This document shows, piece after piece, positions 33,558 through 42,597 of a stretch of DNA of 64,000 nt. Under the pieces are notes generated by a model. That model did no database searches. It was not told the DNA's origin and was given only the letters and a program-made list of their open reading frames with translations. Position numbers and translations under genes: made by a program. The number at the start of each line of letters is the position of its first letter. Position 1 is the first letter of the stretch. The stretch is from Flavobacteriaceae bacterium (lineage in GTDB: Bacteria > Bacteroidota > Bacteroidia > Flavobacteriales > Flavobacteriaceae): assembly GCA_018669795.1 (NCBI GenBank), contig JABHSQ010000005.1, forward strand, positions 62,001 through 126,000, read 5' to 3'.

Positions 33558-34613
33558 TTAGCTAGTTTTAGAGGTGGAAATTAATGAAATGTTTTGTCCT
33601 TTTGGGATGGTCGTTTTTAATATTAAATAAAATTGCAGTCCAAATAGAATTGCTGATAATAATAGGTGTAAGGGTTGCGTTGTAAAAGGAAAGTTAAAAT
33701 AATACATAAGAATTCCAGTGAGCACTTCAAGACCTAGCACTAACATGATGTAATTTATTAAGGGTTCATTTAGCTGCAGTTTTTTATTGATCATATACAG
33801 CCAAACATTGATTAAAATAACCAGTATGGATAATGTTCGGTGTATATAGAATTGTAGGTTGGGGTTTTCTAACCATAACTCCTTTTTATAACCAAAAATT
33901 AATACCTGTTCATCTATAAATTGCCGCACCTGTGTACCTAAAAATACTTGAATAAAAGTCAGTAAAATAGCACTTATTAAAACATATTTAAATGCTGGAG
34001 GAAAGGTAATGACTTTTTGACGCTGGGAATGATATATGCCATATAATAATAATGCAATAATGATGAATGAGCCCATCATGTGTATTGTTATTTTATAGGG
34101 TGATAAATTAGAGTCAACTACGGTTTTACCCAGCCATGCTTCAAATCCCATCCCAAGTATGACTAGTATGCTGGTGATGGTTAGATGTCTGTTAGGTTTC
34201 CTTAATCTAAGTGATATAATTAATAGTATTAAAATAGGAATGCCTGCAAAAGCGGTTAATAACCTATTAATATACTCAATCCAAGTATGGCTTACATCGA
34301 AGGAGTTATAACTATGTTGTGTGTTGATTTTCCATTTATTTAAGTCCAATTTTAAAGCAGATGTAAAATTTTCTTTTGCATAATAAAAAGTATCTTCATA
34401 TTGAATTACGTGGCCTGATTTGTATTGATGTTTAGGTTGAAATTGAATTTCAGATATTTCAGTAGGGGGTATGTAGTATCCAAAACATTTTGGCCAATCA
34501 GGACAGCCCATTCCTGAACCAGTCATCCTAACTACTGCTCCCGCAATAATTATAAAATAGATACAGATCAATGATATTTTAGCAAGCTTATTAAATCGTT
34601 TTAGCATATTCAT
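33558..34613 (-). CDS. ctaA: Heme A synthase (COX15/CtaA)
   Basis: The 351-residue membrane protein has eight hydrophobic helices and the CtaA family motifs. GAVVRMTGSGMGCPDWPKCFG lies at about 25-45 with the cysteine pair on the outer face, followed by FDVSHTWIEYINRL with a heme-ligand histidine near 111. Further histidines lie in helices at KITIHMMGS, YIHRTLSI and QPLHLLL. It oxidises the C8 methyl of heme O to heme A for cytochrome oxidase. The N-terminus overlaps the end of the GNAT gene by 23 bp (17 bp if the second ATG at 34607 is used). ctaB was not seen nearby. Confidence 0.93.
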   Translation of the reverse strand: MNMLKRFNKLAKISLICIYFIIIAGAVVRMTGSGMGCPDWPKCFGYYIPPTEISEIQFQPKHQYKSGHVIQYEDTFYYAKENFTSALKLDLNKWKINTQHSYNSFDVSHTWIEYINRLLTAFAGIPILILLIISLRLRKPNRHLTITSILVILGMGFEAWLGKTVVDSNLSPYKITIHMMGSFIIIALLLYGIYHSQRQKVITFPPAFKYVLISAILLTFIQVFLGTQVRQFIDEQVLIFGYKKELWLENPNLQFYIHRTLSILVILINVWLYMINKKLQLNEPLINYIMLVLGLEVLTGILMYYFNFPFTTQPLHLLLSAILFGLQFYLILKTTIPKGQNISLISTSKTS

Positions 34614-35145
34614 TTTTTGTTAACACATACCATTGAAGAGTTTTTTTTCCTGGAATGTTTTCTTCACCAGGGTAATAATCAATTTTGTCTAACTTAAATC
34701 CCACTTTTTGTAAAACATTTTTAGAAGCACTATTTTCTAGTTCTGTAAAACCAAAAATTTGTTTAAGCTTTAGTTTGTCAAAAGCAAATTTTAAGGACAT
34801 TTTTGAAGTTTCAGTAGCAATACCTTGACTCCAATAATCAGGTAAAAATCGATATCCTAAATCAGATTCGCCTCCCATTTCTGGTAGGTACTTAATTCCT
34901 GTAAAGCCAATAAGCTTATTATCTGGCTTGTAAATTACGGCGAGTCTTCCATAACCGTATTTCTTGTAATCTTTAAGGACATTGTTTTGCAAAATATCTC
35001 TGGCTTGTTCTACTGATTTTACCAAAGTATCTCCTGTGTATTTTTGAACAATTGGATTTGAATTTAATTCATACATTGCCAGTTCGTCTCCTAATTGAAA
35101 AGGACGAATCAATAATCGTTCAGATTCTAATACGATAGCTAACAT
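34591..35145 (-). CDS. RimJ-type GNAT acetyltransferase
   Basis: The protein of 184 residues is a GNAT of the Acetyltransf_3 (RimJ/RimL) type. It has LESERLLIRPFQLGDELAMYEL near 6-27, LIGFTGIKYLPEMGGESDLGYRFLPDYWSQGIATETSKMSLKFAF (about 73-117) with the acetyl-CoA loop, and a terminal ENSASKNVLQKVGFK. RimJ-like enzymes acetylate protein N-termini or small molecules. The target here is unknown. It lies one base downstream of the CCA-type nucleotidyltransferase stop and overlaps ctaA, so the three are one transcription unit. Confidence 0.85.
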   Translation of the reverse strand: MLAIVLESERLLIRPFQLGDELAMYELNSNPIVQKYTGDTLVKSVEQARDILQNNVLKDYKKYGYGRLAVIYKPDNKLIGFTGIKYLPEMGGESDLGYRFLPDYWSQGIATETSKMSLKFAFDKLKLKQIFGFTELENSASKNVLQKVGFKLDKIDYYPGEENIPGKKTLQWYVLTKNEYAKTI

Positions 35146-35146
35146 T

Positions 35147-36568
35147 TTAATTGGTTTTTAATCCTAATTCTTTTCCTTTTTGAAGCATAAAAACTTTGGC
35201 AGCTTCATATTCATTTAGAATTTTACCTTCTAAAATTGCTTCTTTGATTGCATCTTTTATGATTCCAATCTCACGAGAAGGTTTTAGGTTGAATGTTTTT
35301 ATAATTTCTTCACCTGAAATTGGTGGTTGAAAATTCCTTATATGATCTCGTTCTTCAACTTCAATAATTTTATCCCTAACTTTTTTAAAATTTTGATGGT
35401 ATTTTTTAAATTTCACAGAGTTTTTTGTAGTAATATCTGCCTCACATAAGGTCATTAAATCTTCAATATAATCACCAGCATCAAAAACCAATCTTCGAAC
35501 GGCACTGTCAGTTACACCCGAAGCAATAACTATAGGTCGCGAGCTCATAAATACCATTTTTTGAACAAATTTCATTTTTTCATTCAATGGCATTTTTAAT
35601 CTTTTAAATAATTTATAGACCATTTTAGAACCTACAAATTCATGTGCATGAAAAGTCCAACCTACTTTTTTATCAAACTTTTTAGTAGGAGCTTTTCCAA
35701 TATCATGTAAAAGAGCTGCCCATCGCAACCAAAGATTATCCGTGTTTTTAGCAATATTATCTAAAACTTCTAAGGTATGCCAGAAATTATCTTTATGGCG
35801 TTGTCCTTCAATAGTATCTACTCCTTTTAAATTTGATAATTCGGGTACTATATGATGTAGTAAATCTACCTTGTTTAAAATTGCAAAACCAATAGAAGGT
35901 TTTGGAGAAGCTACTATTTTATGAAGTTCATCTACAATTCGTTCTGTAGAAATTATTTTAATTCGTTCCGCATTTCTAACGATAGATTCAAATGATTTTT
36001 CTTCAATTTTAAATTGAAGCTGAGTAGCAAATCGAATTGCTCGTAACATTCTTAAAGGATCGTCACTAAAGGTAATATCTGGATCTAAAGGGGTGCGTAT
36101 AATCTTATTTTTTAAATCCTCTATACCATTAAATGGATCTAAAAGTTCACCATAAGAGCCTTTATTTAAACTTATAGCCATTGCATTAATGGTAAAATCT
36201 CTGCGGTTTTGATCATCTTCTAGGGTTCCTTCTTCAACAGCAGGATTTCTGCTATCTTCTTTATAGGATTCTTTCCTAGCACCTACAAATTCTAATTCAA
36301 TCTGATCTACTTTTAGCATGGCTGTTCCGTAGTTTTTAAAAACGGATATGGTAGGTTTTGTAGCTAATAAACTAGATACTTTTTGTGCTAAATCAATTCC
36401 ACTACCAATAGCAACAATATCAATATCTTTAGCATCACCTCGCTCCATCATATAATCACGAACATAACCACCAATAACATAACTATCAACCTTTAATAAT
36501 GAAGAGGCTTTTAAAACCGTCTTAAATAATGGATTGACTAAAGCTTTTATGTGATTTGAATTTGACAC
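35147..36568 (-). CDS. CCA tRNA nucleotidyltransferase (with HD domain)
   Basis: The 473-residue protein has the class II nucleotidyltransferase head: [10 protein letters not shown] with GG at 33-34 and DIDIVAIG near 48-55 carrying the metal aspartates. [14 protein letters not shown] and [17 protein letters not shown] follow. An HD domain lies near 255-280 ([23 protein letters not shown]). Together these match bacterial CCA-adding enzymes with an HD phosphohydrolase. The apparent start is GTG at 36568, since no in-frame ATG precedes the nucleotide-binding motif. It repairs or completes tRNA 3' ends in the cytosol. Confidence 0.9.
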   Translation of the reverse strand: MSNSNHIKALVNPLFKTVLKASSLLKVDSYVIGGYVRDYMMERGDAKDIDIVAIGSGIDLAQKVSSLLATKPTISVFKNYGTAMLKVDQIELEFVGARKESYKEDSRNPAVEEGTLEDDQNRRDFTINAMAISLNKGSYGELLDPFNGIEDLKNKIIRTPLDPDITFSDDPLRMLRAIRFATQLQFKIEEKSFESIVRNAERIKIISTERIVDELHKIVASPKPSIGFAILNKVDLLHHIVPELSNLKGVDTIEGQRHKDNFWHTLEVLDNIAKNTDNLWLRWAALLHDIGKAPTKKFDKKVGWTFHAHEFVGSKMVYKLFKRLKMPLNEKMKFVQKMVFMSSRPIVIASGVTDSAVRRLVFDAGDYIEDLMTLCEADITTKNSVKFKKYHQNFKKVRDKIIEVEERDHIRNFQPPISGEEIIKTFNLKPSREIGIIKDAIKEAILEGKILNEYEAAKVFMLQKGKELGLKTN

Positions 36569-36596
36569 TAGATGATATTTTATGGAAATAGATAAA

Positions 36597-37157
36597 TTAT
36601 TTTCGAATTACTGTTACAGAACCAGTTGTGGTAATTTTTATAATGGATGACGGTTTATTAGAATTTCCTTTTTGACCTAATTCAACTACATAACCCACAC
36701 CTTCTAATATTTTTTTATTAATTTCTTGAAAATTATTAGGAGTTGCTTTACCACTTAAGTTTGCGGAAGTAGAAACAATAGGTTTTTTGAACTTTTTAAT
36801 TAATTGGCCAACAAAACCATCTCTTACAACTCTAATAGCGATAGAGTTATCGTCTGCAATTAAATTTTCGGCAACATGCAAAGGTCGATCATAAATAATC
36901 GTGGTAGGAGTAACTGCATATTTAATAATATCATAGGTCACCTCTGGGATATCCTCTATGTATTGATTGAGCATTTTAAAATCTTTCACTAAACAAATCA
37001 TAGATTTATTATCAGCTCTTTTTTTAAGTTGGTATATCCGCTCGACAGCTTCATAATTGGTTGCGTCACATCCTATTCCCCAAACGGTATCGGTTGGATA
37101 AAGAATAATTCCTCCTTTTTTAAGCACATTTAGGCAATTATTTATTTCTTGCTGCAT
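36597..37157 (-). CDS. tsaC: L-threonylcarbamoyladenylate synthase (Sua5/TsaC)
   Basis: The 186-residue protein starts with the YrdC fold signature [21 protein letters not shown] (about 12-32), then [19 protein letters not shown] and the terminal [15 protein letters not shown] near 138-152. It makes threonylcarbamoyl-AMP for the t6A37 modification of tRNAs. It is the short TsaC-like form without the Sua5 C-terminal domain. It lies 28 bp upstream of the CCA-type gene, in the same direction. A decayed partial copy of its own 5' end lies just upstream, at 37224-37328. Confidence 0.92.
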   Translation of the reverse strand: MQQEINNCLNVLKKGGIILYPTDTVWGIGCDATNYEAVERIYQLKKRADNKSMICLVKDFKMLNQYIEDIPEVTYDIIKYAVTPTTIIYDRPLHVAENLIADDNSIAIRVVRDGFVGQLIKKFKKPIVSTSANLSGKATPNNFQEINKKILEGVGYVVELGQKGNSNKPSSIIKITTTGSVTVIRK

Positions 37158-37223
37158 GTTTTTATTTTTGGATTAAATTTTTGATATTAAACTAATAATT
37201 ACACCAATATTAATGAGTTTAAG

Positions 37224-37328
37224 TTATTCAATAGCTTCACAATTAGTATCTTTTAATCCAATGCCCCAAAAGGTTTCTGTTGAATAAATAATAATTTCTC
37301 CTTTCCAGTCTATTTAAGGCTTGAAGGA
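37224..37328 (-). pseudogene. Decayed duplicate of the sua5/tsaC 5' region
   Basis: The minus strand reads LQALNRLE, shifts frame by one, and then reads GEIIIYSTETFWGIGLKDTNCEAIE followed by TAA. This lines up with [35 protein letters not shown] of the intact gene that begins 67 bp downstream. The match is at the protein level with many changes, so the duplication is old. It has no start codon and the frame is broken. Confidence 0.65.
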
Positions 37329-37367
37329 GTTATTGACATAGGAACTTGTTTTTGCAAAGGTAAACAA

Positions 37368-37523
37368 TTACTTATTGTTTTGTAGATACCAATCGGTGCT
37401 TGTTTCAAGAGTATTTAAATAGTATATTTTTTCCTCATCTAAATTATAGTTATCATTACACCAAGTTAACTGTTGCGCTTGATATGGAAAAGTTGTTCTA
37501 AAAACCAGAGTTGAATTAGACAT
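37368..37523 (-). CDS. Small ORF overlapping the GT2 stop, unknown
   Basis: An ATG at 37523 overlaps the stop of the upstream glycosyltransferase by 8 bp (ATGTCTAA) and opens 51 codons to a TAA at 37368. The product (MSNSTLVFRTTFPYQAQQLT, then WCNDNYNLDEEKIYYLNTLE and a short polar tail) has no recognisable domain or membrane segment. The overlap is what translational coupling would produce. It could also be the remnant of a larger gene, since the DNA beyond it holds the sua5 relic. Confidence 0.35.
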   Translation of the reverse strand: MSNSTLVFRTTFPYQAQQLTWCNDNYNLDEEKIYYLNTLETSTDWYLQNNK

Positions 37524-38181
37524 TTCCTAATTCTTTTGACAAATGTGCTGATGTAGGTGCGTTGTAGTATATATCTTTTGTGATTTTTATTCTTGGTTTG
37601 AAACTTAATAGTTGTTTTATGAATCTCCAATCTTCTCCGTGACCCATACCGAATATAACATTTGTTTGTTTATAAAACTTGGATGATATAGCAATGTTTA
37701 TTCCAACATTACCAAACCTAATAGTGTTGTCTAGAGGATTTGGTATTATGTTTTGACTTTGTTTCATTCGCAATACTACAATATCGTAATTGCTGTCCAA
37801 TTCCTTGTGGTAACCAGGAGACAAGAAATCGTCATCATCAACAAATACAATCCAATCTGAACCTGTGTCTTTTTTTAAGCATATATTCCTGTTGTGTCCT
37901 GCACAGCTTTCGGAACCAGAAATCAATATGTTTGTTTCTACATCCTCATGTTGTGCTGATAGTATAGCTCTTTCTATTGTACTTCTTCCAATTGTTGGTA
38001 TTATGATATCTAATTTCATTATATTATCTGGACAAGAAGTTATAGAAACAACATCTGAATCTATAGGAACAAAATGAGAATTTAAATATTTAATCCATAA
38101 AGGATTGGTTTTAAAATTATTCGGCGTTTTACCAAATAATAACCTTAATACATTTGCTATTATATTTTTAAACTTCTTCAT
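37516..38181 (-). CDS. GT2-like glycosyltransferase
   Basis: The protein of 221 residues has a GT2-type core starting late. LDIIIPTIGRSTIERAILSAQ lies at about 57-77 and GSDWIVFVDDDDFLSPGYH near 107-125, with the DDD metal motif. The first 50 residues are a basic extension (KKFKNIIANVLRLLFGK). A GHGEDWRFIKQLLSF segment near 187-201 provides the acceptor-side acid (ED). It is shorter than most GT2 proteins. The gene overlaps the preceding GT2 gene by 14 bp and belongs to the surface polysaccharide operon read toward lower coordinates. Confidence 0.82.
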   Translation of the reverse strand: MKKFKNIIANVLRLLFGKTPNNFKTNPLWIKYLNSHFVPIDSDVVSITSCPDNIMKLDIIIPTIGRSTIERAILSAQHEDVETNILISGSESCAGHNRNICLKKDTGSDWIVFVDDDDFLSPGYHKELDSNYDIVVLRMKQSQNIIPNPLDNTIRFGNVGINIAISSKFYKQTNVIFGMGHGEDWRFIKQLLSFKPRIKITKDIYYNAPTSAHLSKELGNV

Positions 38182-39103
38182 TAATAGGTTGCTTATATTT
38201 TAATGATCGAGATAAAGGTGCTCCTGATAAAAGAATTGTAAATAATTTCCAATATTTTGGTTTAAATATGGATGTAAAAAAGTATCTTAATATATAATAA
38301 AGATTCAATATTTTTTGATGCCACCAGCCATAATGTTTTTTTGTGTAATAGAGCAACGAAATTTTTTGTTCTATCTTAATATCAATATTTTTTTTAATAC
38401 TCGCACTCTTATAATGAATATATTTTAGCGAGGGAATCAAGTAGGAGTATTTATGCTTTTGTTTTAATAAACGTTTCGAAATATCAGATTCTTCGTAAAA
38501 TAAAAAGAGGTTGGTGTCAAAACCTCCAATATCATGAAAATCATTAGCTTCAATAAACATAAACGATCCTTGAACATAATGAACTTTAGTTGGTTCTATA
38601 TATTCTATTTTTCGTTTAAGATATGTTTTAGGGAATAATGTTTCTAGTAAAGGGCGCCTTAAAATTTCGCGTTGTAAGGACGAAAAATGGTCTATAGTTA
38701 CCCTGAAGTTTTTGTGTTCATCTAACATCTGTGGCGAGCACAATCCAGCATCTGGCTCTGTTTCCATAAAATCCTTTAAATGCTTTAGACAATTATCACT
38801 CACTTGTAAGGTGTCATTATTTATAAAAGCATAGTATTTAGTTGGAGAAGCGTGTGCTACCCCAAGCATATTACCACCACCAAATCCGGTATTTATAGTA
38901 CTTCTAATTAATTGTAAATTACTTTTATTCAGGTTGTTTAAACTTGATTTTAAAACTATATAATCCTCTTCTTTTGATGCGTTATCAACAATAATAATCT
39001 CAAACTTAATAGTATTATTATGCATGTCTAATAAAGAGACAACTGCTTCATAAGTATATTTAGAAGTATTGTAGTTAATAATAATGCAACTGACGTCTAA
39101 CAT
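38168..39103 (-). CDS. GT2 glycosyltransferase (rhamnosyltransferase-like)
   Basis: The 311-residue enzyme has the GT2 fold: VSCIIINYNTSKYTYEAVVSLLD (about 4-26), IIVDNASKEEDY, TGFGGGNMLGVAHASPTKYYAFINNDT near 69-95 with the metal-binding NND, and the later ESDISKRLLKQKHKYSYL. The GFGGGNN-type motif is typical of RfbF/WbbL rhamnosyltransferases, although the sugar is not certain. A hydrophobic C-terminal stretch may contact the membrane. It starts 6 bp downstream of a 66-residue ORF and overlaps the next GT2 gene by 14 bp. Confidence 0.87.
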   Translation of the reverse strand: MLDVSCIIINYNTSKYTYEAVVSLLDMHNNTIKFEIIIVDNASKEEDYIVLKSSLNNLNKSNLQLIRSTINTGFGGGNMLGVAHASPTKYYAFINNDTLQVSDNCLKHLKDFMETEPDAGLCSPQMLDEHKNFRVTIDHFSSLQREILRRPLLETLFPKTYLKRKIEYIEPTKVHYVQGSFMFIEANDFHDIGGFDTNLFLFYEESDISKRLLKQKHKYSYLIPSLKYIHYKSASIKKNIDIKIEQKISLLYYTKKHYGWWHQKILNLYYILRYFFTSIFKPKYWKLFTILLSGAPLSRSLKYKQPINEEV

Positions 39104-39109
39104 ATTAGT

Positions 39110-39310
39110 TTAAAATTGCTTGCCATCTTTGGGTAATTGATTCCTCAAAATAATATTTTGTTTACTTAGTACTCTTCTTTCTATTAATTGTTTGTAAAAA
39201 AAATCTCCAGTAACTAAATGTAAATAAAAACCTAAGGATCTTTTTAATTTTTTAGAATGATACTTCCAATAAGAAGATAAATTATTTAAATCTATTTCTG
39301 TGCCATTCAT
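39110..39310 (-). CDS. Small hypothetical protein in polysaccharide operon
   Basis: The 66-residue product (MNGTEIDLNNLSSYWKYHSK, a basic amphipathic middle, and LRNQLPKDGKQF at the end) is not recognised. It is basic and has no clear membrane helix. It lies 6 bp upstream of the GT2 gene in the same direction, so it may be the first gene of that operon. Just upstream (39384-39325) a second short frame beginning MFKHFLIICFILKNRLEKK ends at a run of eight A, which raises the possibility that this is part of a larger decayed gene. Confidence 0.45.
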   Translation of the reverse strand: MNGTEIDLNNLSSYWKYHSKKLKRSLGFYLHLVTGDFFYKQLIERRVLSKQNIILRNQLPKDGKQF

Positions 39311-39522
39311 CTGTAAGAATAGCTTTATTTTTTTTCCAATCTATTTTTTAGAATAAAACAAATAATTAAAAAGTGCTTGAACATATTAAAATTAATAATT
39401 GAACCTTTATATTTACAAAATTACAATTTCATTAGTAATATCAAAACTTTAAACAGTAAAGATTACATTCCCAATAAATATTAAAAGAAAAGATACTATG
39501 TTTTTCTTTTAAAAAATCATAA

Positions 39523-40311
39523 ATGAATTATAAAGAGCATAAAGTTTTTAGCGAAGATCAAGATGATGCTTCTATTAAAATAATCTCAGATCTTGTAAAG
39601 AACTTTGATGATTTTGATGGAGGAGAAGGAGAGCGGAATACCATTAAAAATGTGACGGCTCAAAATCTTGATTTAAATATTAAATCTTTTAAAGTTCCAC
39701 ATTTAGTAAATAGAATTGTCTATTCTTTTTTTAGAAAATCAAAAGCTAACCGTTCTTTTGAATATGCAAATGATTTAATCAAAAAAGGTATTAATACTCC
39801 TAAGCCATATGCTTATTTTGAATATAGTGATTTAAATTTATTGCATAAAAGTTATTATGTGAGTGAGCAATTAAGTTATGATCTAACATATAGAGAGCTA
39901 ACAACAGATTTAAACTATCCTGACTATGATAACATATTACGGGAATTTACACGTTTCACTTTCGATCTTCATGAAAAAGGAGTCAATTTTTTGGATCATT
40001 CACCGGGTAATACATTGATTAAAAAAAATAAGAATACGGGTAAATATGATTTTTATTTGGTTGATTTAAATCGAATGAATTTTCATGCTATGAGTTTTGA
40101 AGATCGCATGAAGAACTTTGCAAAGCTTACTTCTAGAAAAGATATGGTAGCGATAATGTCTAATGAGTATGCTAAGTTGGTTAGTGAAAGTGAGGAGGAA
40201 GTTTTCAGTAAAATTTGGTCACTAACAGAAAAATTCCAAAAAAAATACCACAAGAAAAATGCTATTAAAAGAAATGTATTTTTTTGGAAAAGGAGATACC
40301 GGAATTGCTAA
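39523..40311 (+). CDS. Kdo/WaaP-type lipopolysaccharide kinase family protein
   Basis: The protein of 262 residues has the degenerate protein-kinase fold of the Kdo kinase/WaaP family. It has an RSFEYANDLIKKGINTPKPYAYFEY lobe (about 78-102), the catalytic loop NFLDHSPGNTLIKK near 153-166 (HSPGN for HGDLHPGN) and the metal motif YLVDLNRMNF near 176-185. Such enzymes phosphorylate Kdo or heptose of the LPS inner core at the cytosolic face. It has its own start and points away from the minus-strand GT2 genes. Its neighbour, the UDP-galactopyranose mutase gene, converges on it. Confidence 0.8.
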   Translation: MNYKEHKVFSEDQDDASIKIISDLVKNFDDFDGGEGERNTIKNVTAQNLDLNIKSFKVPHLVNRIVYSFFRKSKANRSFEYANDLIKKGINTPKPYAYFEYSDLNLLHKSYYVSEQLSYDLTYRELTTDLNYPDYDNILREFTRFTFDLHEKGVNFLDHSPGNTLIKKNKNTGKYDFYLVDLNRMNFHAMSFEDRMKNFAKLTSRKDMVAIMSNEYAKLVSESEEEVFSKIWSLTEKFQKKYHKKNAIKRNVFFWKRRYRNC

Positions 40312-40384
40312 TTCATTCTTGATGCCAAAGTCAATAACTGAATTTACCTTCTAGTATTCCATGTCCTAGAAATTTCAAAAAAAC

Positions 40385-41488
40385 TTAGCTAAATTCAAGT
40401 TTAACTTTACTTAAAGCTGAGGCTACTATTTGGTGCATATCATAGTATTTATATTCAGCAAGTCGCCCACCAAAAATAATATTAGAATCTTTAATTGAGA
40501 GTTCTTTATATTTTTGATATATTTTTTGATTCTCGTCATTATTAATTGGGTAGTATGCTTCTTTTTCTTTTGTCCATTTTTCTGAAAACTCCTTAGTTAT
40601 AATAGTATGTTTTTGTTTACCAAATTCAAAATGTTTATGCTCTATTATTCTAGTATAAGGTATATCTGAATCGTTAAAATTCATTACAGCATTTCCTTGA
40701 TGGTTTACTTTTTCTAACCTTTTGTTTTCAAATCGTAAGGACCTATATTCTAAACTTCCATATTGATAATTATAAAATTCATCAATTTTTCCTGTAAAAA
40801 CAATTTTATTAGCAAGGTTTGTTAGTTTTTCTTTATTATTAAAATAGTCAATATTGACTTTTGTGTCAATACCGGTTAATAAACCAGTAATAATTTTATT
40901 ATAACCACCAATAGGTATACCTTGATACTTATCATTAAAATAATTGTTGTTAAAAGTATAGCGAATAGGTAAGCGCTTAATAATAAAGGAGGGAAGCTCT
41001 TTGGCTTTTTTACCCCATTGTTTCTCAGTGTATTCTTTAATTAGTGTTTCGTAAACATCTTTCCCAATCAATGATAAAGCCTGTTCTTCAAGGTTTTTAG
41101 GGTTTTTACATCCATATTTTTTAACTTGATTATCTATAATAACTTTTGCTTCTTCTGGTGTTTTTGTACCCCATAATTGATAAAAAGTATTCATATTAAA
41201 AGGAAGATTATATAACTTCCCTTTTGATAATGAGACTGGTGAGTTTATATAGTTATTAAACTCTGCAAATTGATTTACATAATCCCAAATGTATTTATCG
41301 TTGGTATGAAAAATATGTGGGCCATATTTATGTACATTAATTCCATCTACATTTTCGCAATATATATTGCCTCCTAGGTGTTTTCTTTTATCAATAACAA
41401 GACAAGTTTTTCCCTTTTTTTTTGCTTCATGAGCAAAAACGCTTCCAAATAACCCACTACCTACAATTAAATAATCATACTTTTGCAT
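40385..41488 (-). CDS. glf: UDP-galactopyranose mutase
   Basis: The 367-residue flavoenzyme begins DYLIVGSGLFGSVFAHEAKKKGK (FAD dinucleotide fold, 4-26). RKHLGGNIYCENVDGINVHKYGPHIFHTND near 36-65 holds the family signature with the active-site His, and FGGRLAEYKYYDMHQIVASAL lies near the C-terminus. Glf interconverts UDP-galactopyranose and UDP-galactofuranose, so the organism probably puts galactofuranose in its surface glycan. Divergent and 57 bp away is a galactofuranosyltransferase-like gene, the matching downstream enzyme. Confidence 0.95.
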   Translation of the reverse strand: MQKYDYLIVGSGLFGSVFAHEAKKKGKTCLVIDKRKHLGGNIYCENVDGINVHKYGPHIFHTNDKYIWDYVNQFAEFNNYINSPVSLSKGKLYNLPFNMNTFYQLWGTKTPEEAKVIIDNQVKKYGCKNPKNLEEQALSLIGKDVYETLIKEYTEKQWGKKAKELPSFIIKRLPIRYTFNNNYFNDKYQGIPIGGYNKIITGLLTGIDTKVNIDYFNNKEKLTNLANKIVFTGKIDEFYNYQYGSLEYRSLRFENKRLEKVNHQGNAVMNFNDSDIPYTRIIEHKHFEFGKQKHTIITKEFSEKWTKEKEAYYPINNDENQKIYQKYKELSIKDSNIIFGGRLAEYKYYDMHQIVASALSKVKLEFS

Positions 41489-41545
41489 TTAATAATATTT
41501 TTAACAAAATTAAGATTATAATTCTTAAAAAAAAGAATTAATTCT

Positions 41546-42586
41546 ATGTATTATATTTCAAGAAATTATAAATCACTATTTGATGCTTCAGGAAAAGCTA
41601 AGACTGATTGTGAGTATACCCTTAGTAATATGGGATTTAAAAATTTAGGTTTTGCACAATCTTCAATTCCAAATTCTGCTATTGGGGCAATTAAAAATAG
41701 TATAGGAATAATAATAGCATTATTAAGATTACCATTTAAATCAATAATTTGCACCCAATACCCTAATAATAAGTTTAGAAAATTAATAATGTTCTTTGCA
41801 AATTTAAAACGTTGTAAGATTATTACAATTGTTCATGATGTTAGAAGTTTAAAAGGAAGAACTAATGATATTGATGCTGAATTATCTAAAATTATAAGCT
41901 CTGATGTTATTATTGTACATAATTCATCTATGAAAAATTGGTTTTTAGAAAAAGGAACAAAAATTCCAATAATTGAATTGGGAATTTTTGATTATATCTC
42001 GAAAGAAAAACCTAATCAAAATAAAAAGGATAACCCAATAGAAGTATTTGAAATTGCCTATGCAGGTGGGTTTGGAGAAAGTAAAAATTCTTACATTTTT
42101 GATTTTGATATTTTAGAAAATAATAAGTATAAATTAAAACTATATGGTAAAGGTTTTGATAAGAATAAGCTTAAAGTTGAAGAAGGTAAATCTGTGCTTT
42201 TTTACCAAGGAGCATTTCCCTCAGATGAGATTGCTTATAATATTGAAGCAAATTTTGGATTAGTATGGGATGGGGTTTCTACTGAAACGTGTAGCGGACA
42301 ATATGGTGCATATTTAAAATATAATAACCCACATAAAACGTCTTTGTATTTACTTAGTGGTTTACCAGTAATTGTTTGGGATAAGGCTGCAATGGCTTCA
42401 TTTATTTTAGATAATAATTTAGGACTTAGTGTCTCTAACTTAAATGAGTTAAACGATATTTTGAAAAATCTAAAATACAGTGATTACTTGCTAATGAAAG
42501 CCAACGTTTTAAAAGTTCAGGAACAAGTTAAAAATGGACAATTTCTAAAAAATGCAGTTACTAAAGCATTGGAAACATTGAAATAA
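41546..42586 (+). CDS. Galactofuranosyltransferase-like glycosyltransferase
   Basis: The protein of 346 residues has a GT-B layout similar to WbbI-type beta-1,6-galactofuranosyltransferases. An N-terminal lead YYISRNYKSLFDASGKAKTD, ITIVHDVRSLKGR near 93-105 and a C-terminal donor half with FYQGAFPSDEIAYNIEANFGLVWDG and YNNPHKTSLYLLSGLPVIVWD near 267-287 are visible. No membrane helix is clear. Its place opposite glf supports UDP-galactofuranose as donor. The linkage cannot be told. It ends 11 bp before the convergent GT9-GT2 fusion gene. Confidence 0.8.
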   Translation: MYYISRNYKSLFDASGKAKTDCEYTLSNMGFKNLGFAQSSIPNSAIGAIKNSIGIIIALLRLPFKSIICTQYPNNKFRKLIMFFANLKRCKIITIVHDVRSLKGRTNDIDAELSKIISSDVIIVHNSSMKNWFLEKGTKIPIIELGIFDYISKEKPNQNKKDNPIEVFEIAYAGGFGESKNSYIFDFDILENNKYKLKLYGKGFDKNKLKVEEGKSVLFYQGAFPSDEIAYNIEANFGLVWDGVSTETCSGQYGAYLKYNNPHKTSLYLLSGLPVIVWDKAAMASFILDNNLGLSVSNLNELNDILKNLKYSDYLLMKANVLKVQEQVKNGQFLKNAVTKALETLK

Positions 42587-42597
42587 ATATTATTATT

